The translations under genes and the position numbers were made by a program. The notes beneath the pieces are model-generated. The model saw only the letters and a program-made list of their open reading frames with translations. It was not told where the DNA came from and made no database searches. A stretch of 64,000 bases of DNA from Paenibacillus borealis. Lineage in GTDB: Bacteria > Bacillota > Bacilli > Paenibacillales > Paenibacillaceae. The stretch is from contig NZ_CP009285.1 of the NCBI RefSeq assembly GCF_000758665.1, positions 1,240,001 through 1,304,000 of the forward strand, written 5' to 3'. Shown here piece by piece: positions 45,267 through 54,167 of the stretch; position 1 is the stretch's first letter, and the number at the start of each line of letters is the position of its first letter.

Positions 45267-46136
45267 ATGAAGCTCAAGGCAACATGGTTTGACACCATTA
45301 TTGTAGTTATTATCTGCTTAATCAGTCTGCTGGTTATTCTGCCTTTTCTATACATTATCGCGGTATCCTTCAGTCCGCCCGGAGATTCAATGGCTGGGAA
45401 TTTCTTCATCTGGCCCAAGCACTGGACGCTGGATGCTTACAGCTATCTGCTGAATGCGAACACGTTCCTGACCTCGGTCAAGAACTCCGTGATTATCACG
45501 GTGATGGGTACACTGCTCAGCCTGTTTGTATCGATTACCCTGGCTTATGCTTTATCCAAGAAGTTTCTGCCCGGCCGCCGCATCATGCTGCTGATTATTT
45601 TCTTCACCATGATCTTTCACGGCGGGATGATTCCCAGCTATCTGGTGGTCAAGAATCTGGGTCTGATTGACTCTTACTGGGCTGTGGTGCTTCCGGCGGC
45701 CTCCAGTGCCTTTAATATCATGGTCATCCGCTCGTTCTTCCAGAGTCTGCCGGAAAGTCTGGATGAAGCGGCAAGAATTGACGGGGCGGGGGAGTTCAGA
45801 ATTCTGTATTCGGTCGTGCTCCCGCTGTCCAAGCCGATCATCGCCACGTTTACGCTGTTCTTCATGGTGCAGTTCTGGAACGAGTTCTTCTCTGCGGTCA
45901 TCTACCTGAATGATACATCGCGCTGGCCGATTCAACCGCTCCTGCGGCAGATGGTGGCGATCAGTGCCTCCAATATTTCGGCAGAAGCTGCTGTAGACGC
46001 ACAGCTGGCGGCTAACCTCGGGCCCAATGTCCAGAATGCGGCAATCCTGCTCGCCATGCTGCCTATTGTGATCGTGTATCCGTTCCTGCAGAAGTATTTT
46101 GCCAAGGGTGCCATGCTGGGGTCGATTAAGGAATAG
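45267..46136 (+). CDS. CUT1 sugar ABC transporter permease (YtcP-like)
   Basis: 289 residues with six membrane helices. LVILPFLYIIAVSFSPPGD at the N-terminus, HGGMIPSYLVVKNLGLID and the EAA loop LDEAARIDGAGEFRILYSVVLP are typical of YtcP/LplC-type permeases, as is the C-terminal QKYFAKGAMLGSIKE. Forms the membrane pore with the preceding protein. The lyase gene follows 43 bases downstream. Confidence 0.93.
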   Translation: MKLKATWFDTIIVVIICLISLLVILPFLYIIAVSFSPPGDSMAGNFFIWPKHWTLDAYSYLLNANTFLTSVKNSVIITVMGTLLSLFVSITLAYALSKKFLPGRRIMLLIIFFTMIFHGGMIPSYLVVKNLGLIDSYWAVVLPAASSAFNIMVIRSFFQSLPESLDEAARIDGAGEFRILYSVVLPLSKPIIATFTLFFMVQFWNEFFSAVIYLNDTSRWPIQPLLRQMVAISASNISAEAAVDAQLAANLGPNVQNAAILLAMLPIVIVYPFLQKYFAKGAMLGSIKE

Positions 46137-46178
46137 ACGCGGATCAGATCCGTTAAACCAATAAAGGTGAGGGTTCAA

Positions 46179-48398
46179 ATGACGATTGGATATAAAGACT
46201 TGCGCCATAATCCTGTATATACGAAGCCGCAGCTATCGGATGAAGAATTCCTCGGAACCATGCTGGACTTGAGCAGGCCTGAGCTTGGCGGTGTGGCTGC
46301 ATACTTGAAGTCAGGTGATGTGCCGGCTGCGCGGAATGCCTATCTGGAACTCATTGCAGCTGGTAACAACGGGAGATATTACTTTGAAGTGAAGGATGTT
46401 CCCAAGCTTCAGGCGTATGCCGCAAGCCGCTACAGCCATGAGGAGGAAGCGGTGCAGTCCATCGCTGAGGCGGACCGGATTGTGGAAGGGGATATCCCGT
46501 TATTTAAGGGTAAAAGAGTGGTCTTCCCGCGCGGAACCTATGACTGGAACAGCTGGCTGTATGACAGCTCGCAGTATCAGCTGCATCTGACCCGGTTCGT
46601 GTATGTGAAGCATTTGTCCAGAGCCTACGCGCTGACCGGTGATGAGAAATACGCTAAATGCTTCAATGACATGATGGAGGATTTCATTGATGACAATAGG
46701 GTGCCGGTGGATGATACGTTCCGTTCCGAGCATTCGACCTGGGACCCGCTGTCTGTTGGGGTACGGCTGTTCATGCTGCCGGAAGCTTTCATTACCTTCT
46801 TCAGTTCACCCGCGTTTGAGCCTGAAGTGAAGCTGAAGCTGATCAAGTCCTTCCATGAGCACGGGCAGTATGTGCGCAAATACCATGCCAGCGGCGGCAA
46901 CCATGTCTGCATGCAGCTGCGGGGGCTGATCCAGACGGCGCTGCTCCTGCCGGAGCTGAAGGAGTCTGCGGAATGGCTGGAGTATGGAATGCGTGAGCTG
47001 CCGGGATATATCCGCCAGAACGTATATGCGGACGGGGTACAGTTTGAAGGAAGCCCGAATTATCATCTGGTCGTAATGCGCGATCTGTATGAACTGGTGG
47101 CACTGTTCCACAAGCTTGGAATCGCCGCGGAAGAATACCGCGAAACGCTGGAAAAGATGTTCACCGTTACAATGCATCTGCTGGCACCCGACGGGCAGCT
47201 GGTCAAATTCGGCGATACCGATGTGCAGGTGGTCAGCGAGCTGCGCAATGTCATGAGTCTGGGCGCTTACCTGTATCAGCGGGGCGATTTCAAAACGCTG
47301 GGGCATGAGCGGCTGCCGTTCTCCCTGCTCTGGAGAGTTGGGCCGGAAGCGGTGCAGCAATATGAGCAGCTGAAGGCTAAGCAGCCTGCCGAAACGGCAG
47401 CCTGTTTCCCCATTGGAGGTTACATTTCCTCCAGGCAGGGCTGGAACCGGGAAGACATGTATATGGCGATGCGTGCAGGTGTTGGAGTCGGCGGACATGC
47501 CCATTCAGATGCGCTGAGCCTGGTGCTCTACGCCGGAGGGCGTGAGCTGCTGACGGACTCCGGTATGGGATTGTTCGAGTGGAACAAGGAGCGTAAATAT
47601 ACGGTATCCACCCGGGCCCATAATACTGTAGTGGTGGATGGCCAGGACCAGCATGTCCGCAGCTTTCACTGGAATACGCCAACTACGGCAGCCTGCAGAA
47701 TCTGGGACGTCCAGTCCAGTGCGGCTTATGACTACAGCTTCGCGAGCCATTACGGCTATACCTGTTATGTTGATCCGGTAATCCATTCCCGCAAGGTGCT
47801 GTTCATCAAGAACAGCTACTGGCTGATCGTGGACCTGTTTGAAGCGGAGGAGCAACACCGTTATGAGCAGTACTTCCATCTGCCGACCGGCGGAGCGGGA
47901 TATGACTGCCGCAGCGGGGAAATATCCACGCAGCTGGAGGAAGCTAATCTGCTGCTGAAGCATCTGCCTGCCGGCTGCGCTGACGATCAACTGGTGCTTG
48001 AGCCGGGCCTGATCTTCAAGCAGGGGGAGTATGCTGAGAGTCCGGTGGTGAAGCGCTCGCTAACTATGGCGGGGAGAGCAGCAATCGTAACGCTTGCCGT
48101 TCCGTTTGGAACGGAGAAACCCAAGGTGACCGTTGAACAACTGCCTGCACGGATGAACGGGAAAGAGCTATCTGCCGAAGAGGCAACAGCTCTGCGTATT
48201 ATAATGGAAGACCGAGTGGATGAAATCTGCTTATACCATGGCAGTGTAGAGGTAGCGGGCTACCTCGATCACACCGGCAATATCATTGCTGAAGCGCTGC
48301 TGCCCCGCAAGGAAGAACCGGAAGGCTTGGAGTTTGCCGGGAGGAGCTACAGCCGGGATGTTATTGTGATCACTGCTTCCAAAGAGCATAGTGGCTGA
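46179..48398 (+). CDS. Heparinase II/III family polysaccharide lyase
   Basis: 739 residues, no signal peptide, so intracellular action on imported oligosaccharides is likely. The N-terminal helical part (about 1-370) resembles the alpha/alpha toroid of heparinase II/III proteins (SGGNHVCMQLRGLIQTA, NPNYHLV-like SPNYHLVVM). The C-terminal beta part carries GGHAHSDALSLVLYAGGRELL and STRAHNTVVVDGQ, the conserved His-containing block of the family. Start ATG 46179 has AAAGGTGAGG 7 bases upstream; a GTG four codons earlier lies within that site. Members cut uronate-containing polymers such as heparin, alginate or oligoalginate; the actual substrate is unknown. Confidence 0.85.
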   Translation: MTIGYKDLRHNPVYTKPQLSDEEFLGTMLDLSRPELGGVAAYLKSGDVPAARNAYLELIAAGNNGRYYFEVKDVPKLQAYAASRYSHEEEAVQSIAEADRIVEGDIPLFKGKRVVFPRGTYDWNSWLYDSSQYQLHLTRFVYVKHLSRAYALTGDEKYAKCFNDMMEDFIDDNRVPVDDTFRSEHSTWDPLSVGVRLFMLPEAFITFFSSPAFEPEVKLKLIKSFHEHGQYVRKYHASGGNHVCMQLRGLIQTALLLPELKESAEWLEYGMRELPGYIRQNVYADGVQFEGSPNYHLVVMRDLYELVALFHKLGIAAEEYRETLEKMFTVTMHLLAPDGQLVKFGDTDVQVVSELRNVMSLGAYLYQRGDFKTLGHERLPFSLLWRVGPEAVQQYEQLKAKQPAETAACFPIGGYISSRQGWNREDMYMAMRAGVGVGGHAHSDALSLVLYAGGRELLTDSGMGLFEWNKERKYTVSTRAHNTVVVDGQDQHVRSFHWNTPTTAACRIWDVQSSAAYDYSFASHYGYTCYVDPVIHSRKVLFIKNSYWLIVDLFEAEEQHRYEQYFHLPTGGAGYDCRSGEISTQLEEANLLLKHLPAGCADDQLVLEPGLIFKQGEYAESPVVKRSLTMAGRAAIVTLAVPFGTEKPKVTVEQLPARMNGKELSAEEATALRIIMEDRVDEICLYHGSVEVAGYLDHTGNIIAEALLPRKEEPEGLEFAGRSYSRDVIVITASKEHSG

Positions 48399-48404
48399 AA
48401 TGAA

Positions 48405-48440
48405 CAACGTCCATCCTGAACCGGGGTGGGCATTGTTTTA
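48405..48440 (+). terminator. Terminator after the heparinase-family gene
   Basis: CAACGTCCATCC (48405-48416) pairs with GGGTGGGCATTG (48424-48435) with a few G-T pairs and one mismatch, followed by TTTT. Confidence 0.7.
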
Positions 48441-49186
48441 GTTGTAAATATAAGAATTGATAGGTTCCACATGATAACTTATCCTCCTAGATTAACCGCA
48501 CTTAAGGCTACATCACAGGAGGCCGGTCCGACGTTGGCGGGTAAGGCAACCATTCACTCCCGTACAGGTTTCGTTTGCGATTGGAATGCTGGCAGGACCG
48601 ACTAAGTCCATGGGGTTAGATTTCTGCCTGCTTGCTTGATAACGGACCGGGTGCGACTAAGGCAGCTCTTATTCCTGGCCAAAATCAACTTTGGCCGGAT
48701 AAACGGACTCCATGCATGCTTACCTGCGACTATTTGTCCCCCAGCCGCAGTAGCATTGCAAGAAAGCTTGCTTTCAAGATTTAGACGAATCTGAGAAATG
48801 GATAAAAATGAGACTGTATTAAAGAGTGCCCCTGAATCCGCCGAAAGTGGGCGGCAGGTGGAAATGAGGGGCAAAAGTGCCCCTGAATCCGCCAAAAGTG
48901 GGCAGCAGGCGGGAATGAGGGGCAGAAGTGCCCCTGAATCCGCCGAAAGCAGGCGGCAGGCGGGAATAAGGGGCAAAAGTGCCCCTGAATCCGCCAAAAG
49001 AGGGCAGCAGGTGGAAATGAGGAGCAGAAGTGCCCCTGAATTCGCCGAAAGTGGGCAGCAGGCGGGAATAAGGGGCAAAAGTGCCCCTGAATCCGCCAAC
49101 TTGAAAATGTTTGCGCCGGATCTCCTTGTTGTAACCGTAATCATGTTATAATTTTAGATATAATTTGAATGAAAATGGAGGGACTC
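48441..49186 (+). other. Non-coding region: structured block and 51-bp repeat array
   Basis: About 750 bases without a believable gene. The first half (48520-48775) holds several hairpins: CGGTCC/GGACCG (48524-48529, 48595-48600), CTGGCCAAA/TTTGGCCGG (48675-48683, 48690-48698) and GCAAG/CTTGC (48758-48762, 48767-48771). The second half is the 51-bp array. Open frames on both strands here come from the repeat period being a multiple of three. Confidence 0.8.
48810..49121 (+). repeat. 51-bp tandem repeat array, locus 2 (five clear stem-loop units)
   Basis: Stem-loops begin at 48866, 48917, 48968, 49019 and 49070, exactly 51 bases apart, with a degenerate unit before them. A typical unit is GAGGGGCAAAAGTGCCCCT then GAATCCGCCAAAAGTGGGC. 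The stem GGGGCA/TGCCCC corresponds to GGAGCA/TGCTCT in the array at 15145-15530, so the two loci carry the same repeat family with paired stem changes. Confidence 0.92.
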
Positions 49187-50188
49187 ATGAGGAACTCTTT
49201 GGAACTGCTTGAGCATGTCGTGGATACACAGGCGCTGCAGGTCATTCAGGACGATCTTGCTGCGGTTACGGATATGGCGGTGCTTACGGTGGATGCTGCC
49301 GGCAAGCCGGTTACCCGGCACAGCAAATGCACGGACTTTTGCAGAGCGATGAGATCAGCTACCCAGTCCTCCAGGTTATGTGAGAGCTGTGATTACCGCG
49401 GGGGACATGCTGCGCAGAGCATGCAGCGTCCCTATGTCTATAAATGCCATATGGGCATTGTGGATATGGCGGTACCGCTGGTAGTCGGCAGCAAGTACCT
49501 TGGCTCCATTATGCTGGGGCAGATCTCCATCCCCGGACAGGATACCGGCAAGGAACTTGATGTGCTAAGTGCATCCGGCGGTTCAGACCAGGGGGAGCAT
49601 GGCGCAATGCTGGAGGAATATTACCGGAGCCTTCCGGTGATGTCCTATGAGCGGATCGAATCCGTAGCCAGTCTGGTTACCCATATGAGTCATTATATAA
49701 CGGGCAGGATAGGCGCTAAGAATCGGACTTATGCATTTGGCAAGACTGCTGCTGTGAAGCATACAGAGGAAAAAGCTGCGCAAGAGCAGGCTACTCCCGT
49801 TCCCCTTCTGCAGGAGCAGGAAACTGGCCATCCGGCAGGCGGGCAGCAAGCTACGGGCACAACAGGCGGAAGCATCCGGCTGAAGCCGGCGCTGGAGTAC
49901 ATTCATGGGCATTACCGGGAGCCGCTGAGACTGGCGGAGATGGCCAAGTTATGCTGGATCAGTGCAGATTATTTCAGCAGACTGTTCCGGCAGGAGACGG
50001 GCAGCACTTTTTCTTCCTATATAAATAGCCTTAGACTTGAGGAAGCGAAACGTTGTCTGGTGGAAGAGGCGGATTCTGTCGTGAGCATTGCGTATTCACT
50101 GGGATATGAGGACAGCGGGTATTTCATCCGGACCTTCAAGAAGTTTGCAGGAGACACCCCGGCGGCCTACCGCCTGAAGCACCGCTGA
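49187..50188 (+). CDS. AraC-family regulator with N-terminal PocR domain
   Basis: 333 residues. The N-terminal PocR ligand-binding domain (about 10-165) shows its cysteine cluster (CTDFCRAMRS, CESCDYRGGH) and VYKCHMGIVDMAVPLVVG, LGSIMLGQISI. A low-complexity linker rich in Gln/Ala/Gly (about 195-235) leads to the AraC HTH pair (about 235-333; LAEMAKLCWISADYFSRLF, VVSIAYSLGYEDSGYFIRTF). PocR domains bind small hydrocarbon derivatives such as propanediol. The glycerol dehydrogenase/DHA kinase operon lies 140 bases downstream on the same strand, so control by glycerol, dihydroxyacetone or a related diol is a fair guess. ATG 49187 follows GGAGG. Confidence 0.88.
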   Translation: MRNSLELLEHVVDTQALQVIQDDLAAVTDMAVLTVDAAGKPVTRHSKCTDFCRAMRSATQSSRLCESCDYRGGHAAQSMQRPYVYKCHMGIVDMAVPLVVGSKYLGSIMLGQISIPGQDTGKELDVLSASGGSDQGEHGAMLEEYYRSLPVMSYERIESVASLVTHMSHYITGRIGAKNRTYAFGKTAAVKHTEEKAAQEQATPVPLLQEQETGHPAGGQQATGTTGGSIRLKPALEYIHGHYREPLRLAEMAKLCWISADYFSRLFRQETGSTFSSYINSLRLEEAKRCLVEEADSVVSIAYSLGYEDSGYFIRTFKKFAGDTPAAYRLKHR

Positions 50189-50259
50189 GAATTACGCTGG
50201 AATTTCATCTGGAATTATATAGGGTAGAATAACGGATTAATCCTATACAGGATCGTGCA

Positions 50260-50306
50260 ATGCCAAACAGCAGCAAAGGGTTTATACTGAATGGGAAGCG
50301 TTTACA
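50260..50306 (+). promoter_or_regulatory. gldA promoter with cre-like catabolite repression site
   Basis: ATGCCA (50260-50265), 17 bases, then TATACT (50283-50288). Just downstream GGGAAGCGTTTACA (50293-50306) matches the cre consensus TGWAANCGNTNWCA in its core AAGCGTTTACA. A cre over the transcription start is the usual CcpA repression layout. Confidence 0.65.
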
Positions 50307-50330
50307 AATCCTATTGAGGAGTGCTGTGAA

Positions 50331-51431
50331 ATGAGAAAAATACTAACCTCTCCCTCTAAATATGTCCAGGGCAAAGATGAACTGTACAACATCGGGGACT
50401 ATGTAACGATCTATGGACGGAAAGCGCTACTGGTAGCGCATAAGGATGATCAGGCCCGGGTTCAGGATTACCTGGACAAGGCGGTTGCCAAAGGCGGCTT
50501 CGAATTCGTAACCGGCGGCTTCGGCGGGGAATGTACGCTTAAGGAGATCGACCGGCTGGAGCAGTTCGCGGCAGCGGAAGGCTGTGACGTCATTGTTGGC
50601 CTCGGCGGCGGCAAAGCGCTGGATACAGCCAAGGCGATCGCCAACCGCGCAAGAATTGCGATTATTGTCGTACCGACCATTGCGGCCACAGATGCACCAT
50701 GCAGCGGCTCTTCGGTGATCTATTCGGAGCACGGCGAGTTCGAATCCTATCTGTACGCACGGCAGAATCCCAATGTGGTGCTGGTGGATACCGGAATCAT
50801 TGCCAATGCGCCGACGCGTTTTCTGGTGGCCGGGATGGGGGATGCGCTGTCGACCTTTTTTGAAGCGAGGTCCTGTGTCAGAGGGTTCACCTATAACAAT
50901 TCCGGGGCGGTAAGCACCAAGGCGGCGATGGAGCTGGCGCGGCTCTGCTACGAAACACTGCTGGAGGACGGACTGAAGGCCAAAGCGGCCAATGACAGCA
51001 AGGTAGTTACGCAGGCACTGGAGAATATTATCGAGACGAATATCCTGCTTAGCGGACTTGGATTTGAGAGCGGGGGACTGGCCGCAGCGCATGCGGTGCA
51101 TAACGGGCTGACCATTCTGGAGGAGACCCATCATTATTATCACGGGGAAAAGGTGGCTTTCGGCACACTGGTGCACATGGTGCTGGAGAACGCGCCGCAG
51201 GCGGAGCTCGATACGGTGCTGGCCTTCTGCAAGTCGATTGGACTTCCTACCTGTCTGAAGGACCTCGGGGTTACGGATATAAGCAAAGAGCGGCTGATGC
51301 CGGTGGCTGAAAGAGCCTGCGCCGAAGGGGAATCGATTCATAATATGCCGTTCCCGGTCACTCCTTATGATGTGTATGCGGCCATTCTGGCTGCGGACCG
51401 GCTGGGCGGAAGCGGAGGCGGAGCCAGATGA
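50331..51431 (+). CDS. gldA: Glycerol dehydrogenase
   Basis: 366 residues, iron/zinc-type alcohol dehydrogenase converting glycerol to dihydroxyacetone with NAD+. VIVGLGGGKALDTAKAIA is the nucleotide-binding motif; PTIAATDAPCSGSSVIY and LVDTGIIANAPTRFLVAGMGDALST follow the family order, with metal-binding Asp in GMGDALS and His in AAHAVHNGL and YYHGEKVAFG. The next gene starts in a 4-base overlap, so product dihydroxyacetone is handed to the kinase made from the same mRNA. Confidence 0.95.
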   Translation: MRKILTSPSKYVQGKDELYNIGDYVTIYGRKALLVAHKDDQARVQDYLDKAVAKGGFEFVTGGFGGECTLKEIDRLEQFAAAEGCDVIVGLGGGKALDTAKAIANRARIAIIVVPTIAATDAPCSGSSVIYSEHGEFESYLYARQNPNVVLVDTGIIANAPTRFLVAGMGDALSTFFEARSCVRGFTYNNSGAVSTKAAMELARLCYETLLEDGLKAKAANDSKVVTQALENIIETNILLSGLGFESGGLAAAHAVHNGLTILEETHHYYHGEKVAFGTLVHMVLENAPQAELDTVLAFCKSIGLPTCLKDLGVTDISKERLMPVAERACAEGESIHNMPFPVTPYDVYAAILAADRLGGSGGGAR

Positions 51432-52423
51432 AGAAGATTATCAACGCCCCTGAAGACGTTGTAGTGCAGATGATCGAGGGCATGGTGCTGGCCCACCCGG
51501 AGCTGCTGGAGTGGAACCGGAAATACAAAATCATTACGCGTAAGGAGCTGAATCCGGACAAAGTCACCCTGATCAGCGGCGGAGGCAGCGGACATGAGCC
51601 GGCCCATGGCGGATACGTGGGCAAGGGAATGCTGGATGCAGCGGTATGCGGCGATGTGTTTGCCTCTCCGTCGACCATTCAGGTCTACAACGCGATTACG
51701 AAGACGGCTTCCTCCAAGGGAACGCTGCTGATCATTAAGAACTATTCCGGTGACTGCATGAATTTCGATGCGGCGGCTGAGATGGCGTTCGAAGACGATG
51801 ATATACCGGTGGAAAAAGTGTATGTGAACGATGATGTGTCCGTAGCGGACGATGCATCGACGGCAGGCAGAAGAGGCGTAGCCGGTACGGTGTTTGTGCA
51901 TAAAATCGCCGGAGCGGCTGCTGAACGCGGAGACGCATTGGCGGAAGTTAAGGCCATCGCCGAGAAAACGGTGCGCAATGTCCGCTCGATCGGCTTCGCG
52001 CTGACTTCCTGTACTGTGCCGGCCAAAGGCTCGCCGACGTTCGCGCTGGGTGAGGATGAGATCGAATTCGGTGTAGGCATTCACGGCGAACCGGGTATTG
52101 CCCGGGAAAAGCTCGTTCCAGCCGATGAACTGGCTGCCAAGGCGGTGCAGGCATTGCTTGCCGATATGCCGGTGAATCCGCAGGAGGAAGTTGCGCTGAT
52201 GATTAACGGCTTCGGGGCAACGCCGCTGCAGGAGCTGTATATCCTGAACCGTTCGGTCAGCCTGCTGCTGGAGGAAGCCAAGATCAGGGTATACCGGACC
52301 TTTGTCGGCAATTATATGAGTGCGATCGATATGGCGGGTGCGTCGGTCACCCTGCTGAAGCTGGATGATGAGCTGAAGCAGGCGCTGGACTATAGCGCGG
52401 AGACTGTAGCTTATAAATGTTAG
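51428..52423 (+). CDS. dhaK: Dihydroxyacetone kinase, substrate-binding subunit
   Basis: 331 residues. Binds dihydroxyacetone covalently through a His, here probably in EFGVGIHGEPGI. The N-terminal ISGGGSGHEPAHGGYVGKGML and VCGDVFASPS blocks are diagnostic. Works with DhaL at 52436 to phosphorylate dihydroxyacetone. ATGA overlap with gldA. In PTS-type systems a third subunit, DhaM, supplies phosphate; none is encoded here. Confidence 0.95.
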   Translation: MKKIINAPEDVVVQMIEGMVLAHPELLEWNRKYKIITRKELNPDKVTLISGGGSGHEPAHGGYVGKGMLDAAVCGDVFASPSTIQVYNAITKTASSKGTLLIIKNYSGDCMNFDAAAEMAFEDDDIPVEKVYVNDDVSVADDASTAGRRGVAGTVFVHKIAGAAAERGDALAEVKAIAEKTVRNVRSIGFALTSCTVPAKGSPTFALGEDEIEFGVGIHGEPGIAREKLVPADELAAKAVQALLADMPVNPQEEVALMINGFGATPLQELYILNRSVSLLLEEAKIRVYRTFVGNYMSAIDMAGASVTLLKLDDELKQALDYSAETVAYKC

Positions 52424-52435
52424 GAGGCGAAAGCA

Positions 52436-53071
52436 ATGGAGAAGCTGCTTACAGCGGATATCGTAGTGATGGTAGATGAGATGGCGAAGCTCATCATCGA
52501 CAAGGAAGTCGAGTTCTGTGAGCTGGATTCGTTCGCCGGCGACGGTGACTTCGGCATGTCGCTGGCCAAAGGCTTCCGGCAGCTGAAGCTGGAATGGGAA
52601 GAGCTGCCGCAAGAGGAGATCGGCGAATTCCTCAAAGCCTGCGGAATGGTCATCATCGAGCATTGCGGGGGAGCTTCGGGACCAATCTGGGGCTCGGCCT
52701 TCCGCAGCGCTGCTAAATATGCCAAGGGCCGAACAGAGTTAAGCGGGCTTGAACTGGCGGAGCTGCTGGAGAGTGCGGCAGAAGGGATTCAGAAGCGGGG
52801 CGGGGCCAAGCTTGGCGATAAGACGCTGCTTGATGCGCTGATTCCTGCTGCTGAAGCCCAGCGGAAGAGTGCGGAGAATGGCGACGCCCTGCTGATCAGC
52901 ATGCGCAAGGGCGCAGAAGCGGCGGTGCAGGGAGCCGAGCACACCAAAGACATTATCGCTTCCAAAGGCAGGGCAAGCTATGTGGGCGAGCGGAGCCTCA
53001 GCCACCCGGATGCCGGAGCTACAGCGATAGGTATTCTGTTCACCGGGATTGTAGACCGGATGCAGCAGTAA
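52436..53071 (+). CDS. dhaL: Dihydroxyacetone kinase, nucleotide-binding subunit
   Basis: 211 residues, the all-helical ADP/Mg-binding subunit. DSFAGDGDFGMSLAKGF holds the conserved metal-binding Asp residues; GGASGPIWGSAFRS, GDKTLLDALIPA and SHPDAGATAIGILF complete the family pattern. Begins 12 bases after dhaK. ADP in PTS-type DhaL stays bound and is rephosphorylated by DhaM, which must come from elsewhere. A strong terminator follows. Confidence 0.95.
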   Translation: MEKLLTADIVVMVDEMAKLIIDKEVEFCELDSFAGDGDFGMSLAKGFRQLKLEWEELPQEEIGEFLKACGMVIIEHCGGASGPIWGSAFRSAAKYAKGRTELSGLELAELLESAAEGIQKRGGAKLGDKTLLDALIPAAEAQRKSAENGDALLISMRKGAEAAVQGAEHTKDIIASKGRASYVGERSLSHPDAGATAIGILFTGIVDRMQQ

Positions 53072-53100
53072 GGATAGAAGGAGCAATGAATGATTGCTGT

Positions 53101-53152
53101 AAACCAAAAGGGACGCCCGGCGGCAAGATCGCAACCGGACGTCCCTTTGGTT
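53101..53152. terminator. Bidirectional terminator after dhaL
   Basis: AAACCAAAAGGGACGcCCGG pairs with CCGGaCGTCCCTTTGGTTT. It lies between dhaL and the convergent regulator gene. Confidence 0.9.
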
Positions 53153-53162
53153 TGTCCCAAAC

Positions 53163-54167
53163 TCAAGTCTCGTAAATAATATTTCCGGTTTCGGTAAGGT
53201 TATAGCTGTGGATGGACTTCAGCTCGTTCTGGAAAGCGGGTGAGCGCAGAATATCAATGACCGTGCTGATCCATTGTTCATTCTCCGGCTTCTTGACCAT
53301 GACCAGGTCATAGCGTTCCTCAGTGAGCGGAATGAAGTCGATGCCTTCAATAATCTTAGCGGCTTTCTCGGTGCCGATGCCCACATCGGCGCTCCCCCGC
53401 GCTACCATGCCGGCTACAGCCAGATGACTGTTCTCTTCGGTTCCGTAGCCCTGAAGCGAGGCGGAGGGAATTCCGAGCAGGCGGAGCTGCTCATCCAGCA
53501 GAACCCGGGCCCCGGAGCCGCGTTCGCGGTTAATCAGGGTCAGCCCGCTCTGCCGGAGATCACTCCAGCTGCGGATGCCTTTCGGATTGCCCTTCTGCAC
53601 ATAGAACCCGGCACTCCGTGACAGCAGATGCACCACGACATAAGAGAAGCCCACGAGCAGCTTGCGGATATAAGGGAGATTATATTCGCCGGTATCACCG
53701 TCCAGCAGATGGGTGCTGACAATATCCGATTCCCCGTGATACATGGCAATCAGGCTGTCCAGGCTGCCGGCATACGAACGGAGCGGGCGGGTAGACGGCA
53801 ATGTACGCTCCAGATGGGTCGCCAGAATATCAAGCGACATATCCTGGCCGGTAATGACCACATTCACGCTGGTGCCTTTGCCGCTGTGGGGCGGCGCGAA
53901 GCTCTGGAACGGAGGCGCGAAGGAAGCGGCTGCCTGCGGCTGCTGTATTTCCTGCAATCCGCTGCCGCCGGGGAGCGGATGACCATAAGCCCCGCTGCTG
54001 CGGGAATTCTGCTTGTACCTCTCCAGATCAGAGAGGTCAACGCGCATTTGCTTGCCGACACGGTAGGAGGGAAGCTCTCCTTTTTTGATCAGGTCATAGA
54101 CTTTAAGCTTGGATATTTTGAGTAACCGGGCGATTTCCTCGGTAGTATAGGAAGTATTCTCGGACAT
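53163..54167 (-). CDS. One-component regulator: excisionase-type HTH plus periplasmic-binding-like domain
   Basis: 334 residues. The N-terminal 55 residues form a MerR/excisionase-type HTH (YTTEEIARLLKISKLKVYDL, RVGKQMRVDLSDLERYKQ). After a Gly/Pro-rich linker, a PBP_like domain (about 100-325) shows VNVVITGQDMSLDILATHL, SHLLDG-like VSTHLLDGDTGEYNL and LINRERGSGARVLLDEQL. This fusion is typical of regulators of molybdate or tungstate metabolism. Start at 54167 has GGGAGGG upstream; a 14-codon extension lacks a site. It stands 15 kb from modAB in this window, so a link to them is possible only as a trans effect. Confidence 0.85.
   Translation of the reverse strand: MSENTSYTTEEIARLLKISKLKVYDLIKKGELPSYRVGKQMRVDLSDLERYKQNSRSSGAYGHPLPGGSGLQEIQQPQAAASFAPPFQSFAPPHSGKGTSVNVVITGQDMSLDILATHLERTLPSTRPLRSYAGSLDSLIAMYHGESDIVSTHLLDGDTGEYNLPYIRKLLVGFSYVVVHLLSRSAGFYVQKGNPKGIRSWSDLRQSGLTLINRERGSGARVLLDEQLRLLGIPSASLQGYGTEENSHLAVAGMVARGSADVGIGTEKAAKIIEGIDFIPLTEERYDLVMVKKPENEQWISTVIDILRSPAFQNELKSIHSYNLTETGNIIYET

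Noticed and set aside
48602..49151. Open frames on both strands over the second 51-bp array
   Set aside because: Same reason; repeated SAPESA-type residues and their antisense mirror reflect DNA repeats, not protein conservation.
51365..52663. 432-codon antisense frame across dhaK and dhaL
   Set aside because: Antisense to two clearly conserved genes in high-GC third-position codons; no family resemblance.
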